Source of the DNA: Bryum argenteum
Taxonomy: Eukaryota > Streptophyta > Bryopsida > Bryales > Bryaceae
Length of the DNA stretch: 64,000 nt
Assembly (NCBI GenBank): GCA_037043015.1
Contig: CM073323.1
Location: forward strand, 6,696,001 to 6,760,000
Direction of reading: 5' to 3'
Shown here: one piece after another, positions 55,111 through 64,000 of the stretch
Layout: each line of letters begins with the position of its first letter
Position numbering within the stretch: position 1 is the stretch's first letter
Notes under the pieces: generated by a model
Seen by the model: the letters and a program-made list of their open reading frames with translations, nothing else
What the model was told of the DNA's origin: nothing
Database searches by the model: none
Program-made: the position numbers and the translations under genes

Positions 55111-58100
55111 TCACCCACATTGCGTGACACCAAGGGACTCCGACTGTGACAATTGAGCAGAGCTGGTGAAGGAGGATGTTGTCGTGAAGTACCCAAATCG
55201 GTAAGGTGCCGGACGGACAGGCAGATGCATGGCCGGTTGACTAAGAGATTGAGAGACGTCTTCGAATGGCGAGCGGCTGAATTGTTGCGGTTGGATGCGT
55301 GACGAGAGAGGTGCGTCAGACTGGTGTACCCAATGGGGTGATCTAAGAGGCGGGAGATTACTGACATCTTCTTTTCGGCGCTTCGCTCGCCTGCGCTTCA
55401 TGGCAAGTCGCTGGTTCTCTCTGCAAACTTTAGGAGGAAACCCAAGGAACGGGGGACGGAAGTTGTTGGGAAGAAAAGGCTCTCCCGAGCGGATACGGTC
55501 ATGGAGGCATTGGCCATAGGCAGCGACTGCAGTTGGGGACCAACTTTGGTCGAAGGCCTTTGTTCGAGCGCATGCGAGCTCCCTCTCCAGCTTGTTTTCG
55601 TGCTTCTTTGATTTTTCTTCAGCTTGTCGTTTCTTGTCAGCCTCTCGTTGCAGCTTCTTCTTCGCTCTTACTTTCTCCAATGCCTCTTTCCTTGCGCATT
55701 TCTCCTCCATCAATGATATGTACGTGTCACTTGTGACAATGATGGATTTGTTGAAATCGACATGGGGCTCGGCCTTTGGCTGCCTCCTCGATACAGTGAC
55801 CTCTGGCAAACTTAGTAATATCGTGATAGATCTAGGCTACTCCATGGGAAGGCTGTCCATGTTTGACATCATGTCCTCATTTCCGCCGCTCTCATCTGGT
55901 GCCTCTACTGTTACGTAGAAGTGTTGCGCATCTTCATCCTCCGGTTGTGTCACCTCCGCTTGAATCTCTTCTACTTGCAGCGACGTAAGCGAATCCGCTG
56001 AAACCTGGCAGTGAATGCACATCCAAACACATTGTCAAGCTTTCTCTTTCTCTACTCCACCATTCACAGCTAAATCTACTAACAAAATGTGCATAATCAT
56101 TATTTGTACGGAAGTACACAATCGATCATCCTCCAAGCTGAAAAATTCCAAGAAGAGCGCTCGACACAATTCTACAATTGTGATCTCCTTTTGTGATCCC
56201 TAATCCAATCAACCAAACAGTCTGCAATCTCACGATAACTAAGGAAAATTGGAAACGCAATGTCAATCGCTGCAATGATAAAATATAGTTGCTTCTCCAT
56301 GCACAACGAAGCAAAATGAATTTCAAAATTCAAGAATCCAGGTAAAACAAGATGATTCTACAACAAAATTCTACTCACATCTTTGCAAACAAAAAAGCAA
56401 GGAAAACAATTGCGTGCACATGGAAGTCTCATTTGTAATAATAGCCTTTCAGCTCAATCCAATCCCAAGAAATTTTTAAAATATTAGTTGACTTGAAGTT
56501 GATATTCTGGACATACTTGAAAGAGATTGGAATGAGAATGGAACAATGGTACATACCTCGTCGTGAAACACCTCTGACGGCCCCATCTTTCTAGCCAAGG
56601 CTGAGTCATCCCATGGCCACATGCCGCAAGTTCTAAATCCTTTTTGATGTTTTCATCTGTTAGAGCTCTGCGGAGAGCTAAACTAACCCACTGTGCAAGG
56701 TTTTCTTTCTTTGCAGAAGGTCCAACAAATCTATAAGTCCAGAAGTCGCGGTAGGCTTTGAAGGCAACTTTGAAGGGCTTAAACAAGCTCACGTCCAGCG
56801 GTTGCATTGCATGCAATGTGTGTGACGGCACTGTGATGAGGTCTATGCCCTGACGTCGAGCTTCTTGAACTGTATCTATGGATACATGGCTGACATGACC
56901 ATCGAGGATAAGCAAGTGACGTCGATGCTCCGATACTCCTCCAAGCCGCTCCATCGATTTCACGAAGTGTAAAATCCACTTTAAAAACAAGAAGTTGGTC
57001 ATTCACGCTCGAGGCTGCATGGCCATGGTAGCGCCACTTTTGCAACGCTCGATGTAGTTGCGTCTAAATCTCTTCTCCTTGAATATGTAGAAGCTTGGAG
57101 GATCCCCGAAGCGTTTACACATACGAGTACGGAGAGCCACTCCCTCTCATCTGGCATCACCTAGTGGACAGCTCTCACTCCTCGCCGTGCCAAAACGAGA
57201 GCTCCACCACTGTGTCCTGCCTGTGCTTGTGTCTCGTCGCAATTCCACACTCTATCAAGTGAGTATGCATTAGTATCATACAAATGTTTCAAGTTTTCGT
57301 AAAAAGATTTCACATTTTCTTTGCAGAGACCTCGTGCTCTTGAGGTCTCCAATCCTTGTGCAACACGCAGCGTCAGCTCAGGGTGTCGGCGGCGCCACCA
57401 TCGTAGCCAAACCCTTCCCGGAATACCTCTAGGTAAACGGAGTCTCTCGGTCTTCACAGAGCTCTGCAACCTTTATTCTCGACGTTGCCGTGGTGATTGG
57501 GTGACCAAGCTTTTGGAGCCGTAGGATCCAGTTCACAACAAGCTCCTCCTCTTCACCTGTCAAAGTTGGAAACAAATGCAGAAAATCAAAATAAAAACAA
57601 TAAACAATGTGATCTACTATAACATGATTACCCTCCAACCTGAGACGATTCAATGGTCAACATGGACCAACTTCTTCAAAACAATACCAGAAATCAGTTT
57701 TTAAGTGCTTGCAGCTTGCGTGCATGCTTATGTTAGCATAAACTCAACCTCACATCTAGAGATCATAAAATCAAAACTTCACTAAAGAGAGAAGCACACA
57801 TTCTAGCGAGTTTCAGCCATTTCTTGCACCAAGTCAGCATGCATGTACACTTCAGCTGTAGACCTTCATTCGAAAGAATCTTCATGTGATGCCTACCTTT
57901 TGTTCTCGCACCCAGATCCTATATTTGATTATGTGATCTACAGGCCTTTAGTATAAATGCATTTGCTCAAGTTTTGCATCGTGGTTTCTAAGCTACAACA
58001 GCTACAACAGTGATGCAGTGCAATGCAAATGTGATGTTGAATTCACCTGTCGAGACACATTTACCGCCACGTTTTCGCCCAAGAGTTCTCCCAAATAAAT

Positions 58101-58770
58101 GATTGCGTAGCGATGACGCTGGAATTCGGTACAAATCCGCTACTGTCTGGATGCGCATGCCTCCTTCAACTGCGTACATTGCCCTTTGTAATTGGTCGTC
58201 ACTCCAAAGACCCGTTTTGCGACCTCTCTTTGCTGAAAGCTGTCCGCTGGGTTCGGTGGGAGGCACATCGGGACTATGGGCCGAGGTGTTCGTAATGTTG
58301 TCAGGGATGCGTCTAGAAGGCTGTCAGCCATTGCCAATGCATGGCTGCGACCCCGCAACCTCCTGACCATGCAGCCCATGCAAGGTGCTGTGAGCAGTAC
58401 TCCGCCTTGATGATGCCCTCTTCGTCCGCCGTGTGAAGGGCAACGCTGTCTGGTCAGGTCTCATGAAGCCCCTCGGTTGTCCTCCTCCCGTCCATGCTCG
58501 CCGCTTCATGAGCTTAGCCTGCAAATTATTTGATTGCAGGTGGTTCTGACCTCGGAGGACCTCCAGTGGTGTGGACGCGATGACGTCGTCAATATCTTCG
58601 ACGTTGAAGCTCCCTACGACGCCTCGGTTTCGACCTTCATGTAGTAATATGCTCCTTTGCCGATTTCGATCGAAGAAGCTCGGGGGCACGTCGTCATCGA
58701 GATTAAGGCCTGCAGCTTCGTCCCCGCTATCACTGCCCTCTCCAAGGTCCAGCGGCAGGCCATCTCTCAC
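55111..58770 (-). pseudogene. pogo/Jerky-like DDE transposase gene, broken
   Basis: Minus-strand segments run in order: an acidic N-terminal part (58770-58324); a psq-type helix-turn-helix (58266-58045, WSDDQLQRAMYAVEGG, IPASSLRNHLFG); EEELVVNWILRLQKLG (57555-57430); WLRWWRRRHPELTLR and VWNCDETQA, the first catalytic D region (57430-57161); LLILDGHVSHVS and SHTLHAMQPLDVSLFKPF, the DDE core (57002-56550); and a Lys/Glu-rich coiled C-terminus (55809-55430). GT-AG introns separate several segments, so it was a spliced gene. Stops lie at about 57160 and 57000 (TGA where Trp is expected), with a frame change near 57100. Source element family is clear; a 10-kb class domesticated gene is not supported because of these breaks. 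Confidence 0.82.
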
Positions 58771-58965
58771 CGGCAGGCATCTTCCGTGTCATTGTCGGAG
58801 TCCAGGAGTTGTCTTTGCAGACCTCCCCCATGGTCCCGATCTCTGCAACCTGCCATGAATCACCGCACTTAGAAGCTAATTTGTGGAGCACTGCTGCAGA
58901 CTAGATGCATCAATTGCACACACTGCTCCAGACTTAAAGCATGCACACTTCGTACATTGCTGCGA
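58771..58965. other. Flank with GCATGCAC-rich words
   Basis: Words such as AAGCATGCACA and CTGCTGCGAT recur here and again at 59712-59830, on the other side of the TTAA-flanked MITE. They are one sequence tract split by that insertion. Confidence 0.55.
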
Positions 58966-58969
58966 TTAA

Positions 58970-59707
58970 CCCTGGAACGTCGGAGCGGCCATTTTATGTC
59001 CGATGAACAGAACATTTTCACTGTAACCTATTATTGCGGGATGAATTTCATTCATGATTTTTGTAATTAGATTTATGAATGATAATAGCATATCATGGAA
59101 TTCATTTGAGGTCATTTAAGGTATTTCCTAAGATCACATGTGGTATGAAAGTTGAAAGAATGGTTAAAAACAAATCACCACAAAGTGCATTTCTGCAACT
59201 TTTTCCTACTTTTATTAAGTCTCAAATTTAGGCAACTAAATGATCTCTTTTGAGTTCAAGCTCAATTCATAAAATGAATCTTACCAAGTCTTGTTTCTAC
59301 TCCAAGTTAGAATTTCAAGAAATTCCTAATATCTAGTGATTTACTGACACCTTAAGTTTACATGCCTATAGGGTCTCTTTCTCAATTTTCAAATATAGCA
59401 TGACACGAAACCATGGATTACACCATGCTATTCTTCTCTACAATGTCCCCTTATTCTAAAAATTTCAGATTTTTTGAAAGTGATTTGTATTTGATATGAA
59501 TTATTTTTGGTTTTTCTTTGAAAATTCACTTGAATTTCAAATCTTCCCAAAAAAATCTGAAATTTTTACAGCATATGAAAAGCATGTGATCACATCTACG
59601 AAAAATAAAATAAAATATTTTACTTTCAGGTAAAGTGGCGAAATGGAGGATTCAGAGTAAGACATATCAAAGTTCAGGCCACGGTTATGGGCTCCGACGT
59701 TCTAGGG
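58970..59707. mobile_element. piggyBac-like MITE, 738 bases, TTAA target site
   Basis: The ends are 17-bp inverted repeats CCCTRGAACGTCGGAGC with a single difference, each flanked by TTAA (58966-58969 and 59708-59711). TTAA duplication and a TIR beginning CCCT match piggyBac transposons (canonical TIR starts CCCTAGAAAG). The interior is AT-rich with no ORF. It needs a transposase in trans. Confidence 0.78.
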
Positions 59708-59711
59708 TTAA

Positions 59712-60168
59712 AAGCATGCACTGCTGCGATTGATTTGAAAGCATGCACAAAGCATTGTGCAATTAGGTGCGAGTGAATTGTGGAGCACGGCTCCGATTGA
59801 AAGCATGCACACAGAAACGCAATGCGAGTGACCATATAGAAATAGAGAGTGTGTTTTACCCAAACCTAAATCCAATATTTATATTGCAAATCTGTGATCG
59901 TAGCCACGTTTCGTCACGACACATCGATTGCAGATAATTACTGATTGTAGCCACACTAGTGGGACCCGTGCCATTGAGCACGTTCAACTTGGATTGCCTA
60001 AAGCTATAAAACATTCATAAACTTCAAATAAGTTGATACAGAAAATATTAAAAAATACATATCGAATTTGTATATTTAGAATAATAAAATATACATCAAT
60101 GGTCTCAAACATGGTCTCTATTTTATTTTATGATAATATTCCATTGGATCATTCCTCAAAATGGGTAT
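59712..60168. other. Spacer, no gene seen
   Basis: Repeats of the GCATGCAC words at the left, then AT-rich DNA. Possible 3' flank of the kinase-like sequence. Confidence 0.4.
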
Positions 60169-61254
60169 TCACTGTTGGAATCCCTTTACTCTTTGTAAAA
60201 GGGTATTATAACGTTCGTTTGCAGGTTCACTACTGAGCAACCGTAGGCCATGAGTGTATATCTCATAATCTGTGAACGAAATGTCACTGTCTTCATCAAA
60301 AGGCCCTATAATCCAAGATGCTATCCTTGATGTAACATAGACATCAGTAGCTAAACTAAATTTAGCTACTTCTGATCCATAAACAGTCATTAAAGATGGA
60401 TCCACCCAAGGCCGTCTTATTCTATTTGCCTCCAATTCTTTTTGTGATGGATATACATAGTTGGATAGCAGAAGAACTCTATCTTACATGCAAATCCCCA
60501 ATCACAAACACCTATGTACATATTATCTTCGTCTTTGTGTAATAAGATGTTGTCGGGAGACATATCACAGTGTATGCTACCATTTTTATACAGAAATAGC
60601 ATACCAAATAAAAAGTGCCAAGACAGTCGGATTTGTAGTCGTTGAAACAACTTCACATTGTCAGCATCCACTCTTGGCTCCATACGTGATTTTCCATTGC
60701 ACTTCAAGACCATACTTCTCAAAGTTCCAGCATTCCACCATCGCATATATCCATGCGGTTTAGAAGGATGTATGGCAAATAATGTTTGGAGGATGGACCA
60801 GAGGACAACTTGTGGCTTCTATATTCATTGATTGAGAACTATTTCTATGAACAGTACTAATGAAGGCTTTACAAGCGTACTCCTCTTCTCTTGGAATGAA
60901 ATCGACTCCTATTATGTGACACTTAAAAATCACACCGTAGCTACCTCTAGGAACCTCCCTATTACCGTTCAAATCAATTACCTCTGCATCGAGTGGAAGG
61001 AAATGCAACAAAGATCCATCTAACAGATCTTTGTTTATCCCATGTACTAATCTACGAGGTTCAATTACTAATTCTGTCAACTCGGCATCAAACCATGAAA
61101 TTTTTGTCATTAAAGAGTCAAAATTGGGATAAAAAGGATCTAAAACTTGAAGCATCCAATTTTTTAAATTAGTGGTACCCGTGCCGTTCACGCAAAAAAG
61201 ACTTTTGGTCTCCACGACGGATTCCAGCGCGGAACCGTCGTGTACAGGAGGCAA
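60169..61254 (-). pseudogene. Protein-kinase-like sequence with two frame breaks
   Basis: The minus strand shows kinase subdomains in order. The glycine loop region reads VPRGSYGVIFKC, followed by the ATP-binding lysine in EEEYACKAF (61254-60760). The catalytic loop reads HCDMSPDNILL (normally HRD..N) and the metal motif DWG in GVCDWGFACK (60746-60417). Activation and later parts include RRPWVDPSL and SLATDVYVTSRIASWIIG (60435-60169). The reading frame changes near 60760 and 60435. The first break lacks any splice signal that I can see; the second could be an intron (GTAAGA donor near 60500). It is a decayed kinase gene, or one with a misread exon. An upstream start is not identified. Confidence 0.6.
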
Positions 61255-61291
61255 GTCTCCACGACGGATTCCAACGCAGAACAGTCGTGTG
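61208..61291 (+). repeat. Two 47-bp tandem units, each a hairpin
   Basis: GTCTCCACGACGGATTCC recurs at 61208 and 61255. Each unit holds the inverted pair ACGACGG/CCGTCGT or a diverged version of it (61214-61241 and 61261-61288). The motif continues weakly to 61380 (CTCCGTCGTGACGC). Confidence 0.7.
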
Positions 61292-61897
61292 AAACAAGGC
61301 CTCTTGTATTGTAATATAGATAGTCGTCATTCCGTCATGAAGCAAATTTTTTATCGCAGAGAATCACGCTCCGTCGTGACGCATTGACGTTACCAAGAAT
61401 AACCCAACCATAATCCGCCTAATCAAGCACACCTATCCCGATTTAGCCAGATCCTTAACCCATCTTCATGAAGCTCTACACTACACTACTGAGTTCACAC
61501 AATTGTCACCATCTGAACCGCAATGCCGTTAATAGCGCACCTAATTGCACGATGCACAGGACGCCACTGCCGCCGTCTTTCACGACTGATGCCCACCCGC
61601 TTTGCACCAAGCTCCCATTTCCTGATCTCCCTTTTCCGATTTGGGAGGTACCCGGAACCGTGCTTGTAGGAAGTACCCGGATTGAGGTGTCGTTGTATTA
61701 TGCGGGAATGGGCACTCTCACGGGAGTGGGTGCCGCTACCTTAATGCCTGCTCCAGAGAGGAGATTACGGCATAACGCCCTCTATAATTTTCACCTTAGA
61801 GACAAAAAGCCAGACAATACAAGAAATGTTCATAGAACTTGTACAATGCACGCTCTGGAGACGTGCAAGCGAAACTAGAAAGTGTATTGTGCCGCAG
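61292..61897. other. Spacer with an unrecognised + ORF
   Basis: The ORF at 61468-61878 (136 codons) has no recognised family. It carries the inverted copy of the 25-base word found at 54578-54602. Confidence 0.35.
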
Positions 61898-62181
61898 GAG
61901 CCCCCGGCGGAATACCTGGGCGTTGGGGGCTCCTGCTATACAAAACCTGCAAGTGTGGCATAGATAAACCATTCATGCACATCTTATTTTTTTATTACTA
62001 TCGTGAATTGAGGTAATAGGCTCAATCTTTGACGGCTCAGAGCCCCCGGCGGAATACCTGGGCATTGGGGGCTCCTGCTATACAAAACCTGCAAGTGTGG
62101 CATAGATAAACCATTCATGCACATCTTATTTTTTTATTATTATCGTGAATTGAGGTAATTGGCTCAATCTTTGACGGCTCA
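61898..62181 (+). repeat. 142-bp tandem duplication with GC-rich hairpins
   Basis: Two units (61898-62039 and 62040-62181) differ at only a few positions. Each begins with GAGCCCCC and returns GGGGGCTC 19 bases later. In unit 1 the stem reaches 11 perfect pairs (CAGGAGCCCCC at 61895-61905 with GGGGGCTCCTG at 61925-61935). Confidence 0.92.
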
Positions 62182-62225
62182 ATTTCAAGATTGACTACTC
62201 ATTTGTTCGTGCATAAGGGAATCAA

Positions 62226-62586
62226 GATAGATAGATAGAAACTCCGGTCCCTTTCTAAGGGGCCGGCGTGAATGAAGTGTCCGTTCGTAATGCTAATATC
62301 CCGATGGCCACCGGACAAGGGGAAATTGGAACAATACTACTTCCCCCTCTCGAGGGTGGACACTATAACTACGCTAGTTTCTAGCCTAGTTACTAGTGCC
62401 TTGAGGATACTTGACATAGTATCCCCCAAAGGACTTTGAGGTACCCATACAACAAGGTCCAAGGACCCCCCACAATAGTTGGGTGGACTATAGTGGTGAG
62501 CACCACGCCGGCATGGGGAATGGAACCCACAACCTCCTCAATGGGGGCCATGAGCCCCAACCACCAAGCCAAGGCTTGTGGTGCCT
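62226..62586 (-). mobile_element. Full-length tRNA-derived SINE
   Basis: On minus, the element starts AGGCACCACAAGCC. It carries an A-box-like TGGCTTGGTGG (about 62562-62572) and a B-box-like GGGTTCCATTCC (62517-62528), then a body, and ends in TATC repeats (62226-62240). It is flanked by a perfect 12-base target duplication TAAGGGAATCAA (62214-62225 and 62587-62598). The 361-base length, internal Pol III boxes, simple-repeat tail and long TSD define a SINE. A truncated copy at 40746-40938 and a head-only copy at 30229-30382 confirm the family. Confidence 0.88.
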
Positions 62587-62598
62587 TAAGGGAATCAA

Positions 62599-63429
62599 TA
62601 TTGAAAAATATGTGTAAAGCATGTAGAAATTCGACCAACTAGAATGATGAATCTCTCCCTTATTTCAATTAGGTATAAATTGAGATATAGATTACATAGG
62701 TATATCCACATCCCTTCATCCTAAAGGTTCAATATGCACCATGAGCATTTTGAAAATTAAAGGGAAGTCATAACGTATCTCCTATTTTGATGGAGCTAGT
62801 GAGGGCGGCCTTGTATTGATTTATTTTCTTTTTGAATCATGTTTGCACATTAACAGTGTAACCTTTGAATGCTAATGAGTACAATTATAAGGCTGGGCTA
62901 TGGAGGGGCGGGTTCCCATATTACTATTCCTACCTTAGATTCAAGCAAATTCTTCAATAAGGGACAATCAAATGGTTCTTGTAATGAAAGTTGGAGGCAC
63001 TTATAAGATCTTCATCTTTGCTTCAACCAACCTCTAGTTATATTTTTGAGTTGATATCTCTAAACCAATCAAGTTGAACGTAATTATTTACAATTTCATA
63101 GCAAAGTGTATTGCTTCAGAGCACATTTACACATTTGTTTAGGAGAGAAGTTGGTTGGTGAGATTTGTTTCAAGATATGCATTAGACAAGATTTGATGTT
63201 TATGCTCACAACACCAACAGTGAAAAATTACTAAAAAGAATCATAGTTGATGTCCGATTGATTAGACCTTGTGACCGACTTACGGCTACCTGAAAACCTA
63301 TATATATATATATAATCCCTACAAAAAACATTGAGGGTACCTAAGCAACACGGTTCTAAAGCCTCACCATTATTGGATGGAACATAATGAAAAGCTCCAT
63401 GCTTATATGGAATTGAGTTCTTATCCATC
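62599..63429. other. AT-rich spacer
   Basis: No gene. A short TA microsatellite lies at 63299-63313. Nothing else recognised. Confidence 0.4.
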
Positions 63430-63433
63430 TTAA

Positions 63434-64000
63434 CCCTTAAACGCCCACGATGTCAAAAAACGACATTGTGGATGTACATGCAGAAACTTTGAAGAGCCAT
63501 ATCTTCTTCATCCGAGGTCCATTTTGGATGAAATCACTTGGGTTAGGTTCCAAATCAAGTCTAGTTTGTGTTGTAAAATTTGCAAGCCCATACAATAGAG
63601 TATGAATTAATGGAATGCACTTTAGTAGAGACAGCTCTTGTTTTTGGGATTCCAAGCATGGGGCATGTATTACCATTGCAAGCCAATTATGTGAAATTAA
63701 AAATAGTTCTTCATGATTTTTTTTTCATGATCATAATCTTGAGGTGACTCTTAACAACTTTGTAGTGAGAAGTTTTTTGATCCAAATGATTTTGCTATTG
63801 GATTTGCAATGATGTTTTGTCAACAGAAAAAGTGAGAAAATGGATGATATTTGAGGAGCTATATCTCCCTCATCCACCGTTGGATTTCAACCCAATTTTT
63901 TGGGATGGCCTCCAATTAGAGTCTAGTCTAAGTGGTAGAAAACTTAACAAGATCGAAGATGTTTTGAAGATAAGGCATGAAATTGAATGCAAAGGGTCTA
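63434..64000 (+). repeat. Dispersed repeat R1, copy with a TTAA-CCCTTAAACGCCC start
   Basis: TTAA (63430-63433) and the 13-mer CCCTTAAACGCCC open this segment, followed by a small hairpin (CGATGTC/GACATTG). From about 63540 it matches R1 copies at 16110 and 40691. It runs off the window, so its other end is unseen. Confidence 0.6.

Noticed and set aside
55295..55918. Several + ORFs
   Set aside because: Antisense shadows of the transposase C-terminal frame.

Overview
The window looks like nuclear DNA of a land plant, AT-rich and loaded with transposons. Intron-bearing genes with plant-type products (a class II CPD photolyase, a type I MADS-box protein, nucellin-like aspartic proteases) support this. 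A nuclear copy of mitochondrial cox2 keeps an unedited CGG codon where the protein has Trp, and appears to include the 5' end of a group II intron, so the mitochondrial lineage edits RNA. I infer a vascular, probably non-flowering plant (lycophyte or fern), but the species cannot be read from the sequence.

Layout. 1-4.1 kb is decayed repeat DNA: a LINE reverse-transcriptase remnant, two tRNA-Thr-like sequences and a tandem duplication. 4.15-8.22 kb is bounded by TTAA plus a 13-bp inverted repeat, like a piggyBac-type element, and holds the cox2 copy (6.5-7.1 kb). 8.7-12.5 kb is an apparently intact 11-exon CPD photolyase gene. 14.3-15.4 kb is an intronless type I MADS gene. 18.4-48.2 kb is a cluster of three related membrane-anchored aspartic protease genes, which I reconstructed exon by exon: A on +, B and C on -. 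A and B converge tail to tail. B and C are tandem, separated by a PIF/Harbinger element with intact termini, a short Copia element with seemingly identical LTRs, and a SINE fragment. Their introns hold MITEs, SINE pieces, minisatellites and a dispersed repeat. 49-50 kb is a long inverted-repeat element. 50.7-54.15 kb is an 8-exon TMEM135-like membrane protein gene on -. 55.1-58.8 kb is a broken pogo/Jerky-like DDE transposase gene, 58.97-59.71 kb a TTAA-flanked MITE, and 60.2-61.25 kb a frame-broken protein-kinase-like sequence. The last 2.7 kb holds GC-rich hairpin repeats, a full-length tRNA-derived SINE with a 12-bp target duplication, and the start of another repeat.

The genes form no pathway: photolyase repairs UV damage, the MADS protein is a transcription factor, the TMEM135-like protein is a membrane protein. 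The most coherent unit is the protease cluster, where one member (B) has lost the glycine of both DTG/DSG active-site motifs while its inferred reading frame stays open. No single undescribed system stands out with certainty. The best candidates for new biology are that protease trio, the piggyBac-like TTAA elements and the SINE family with tetranucleotide tails.
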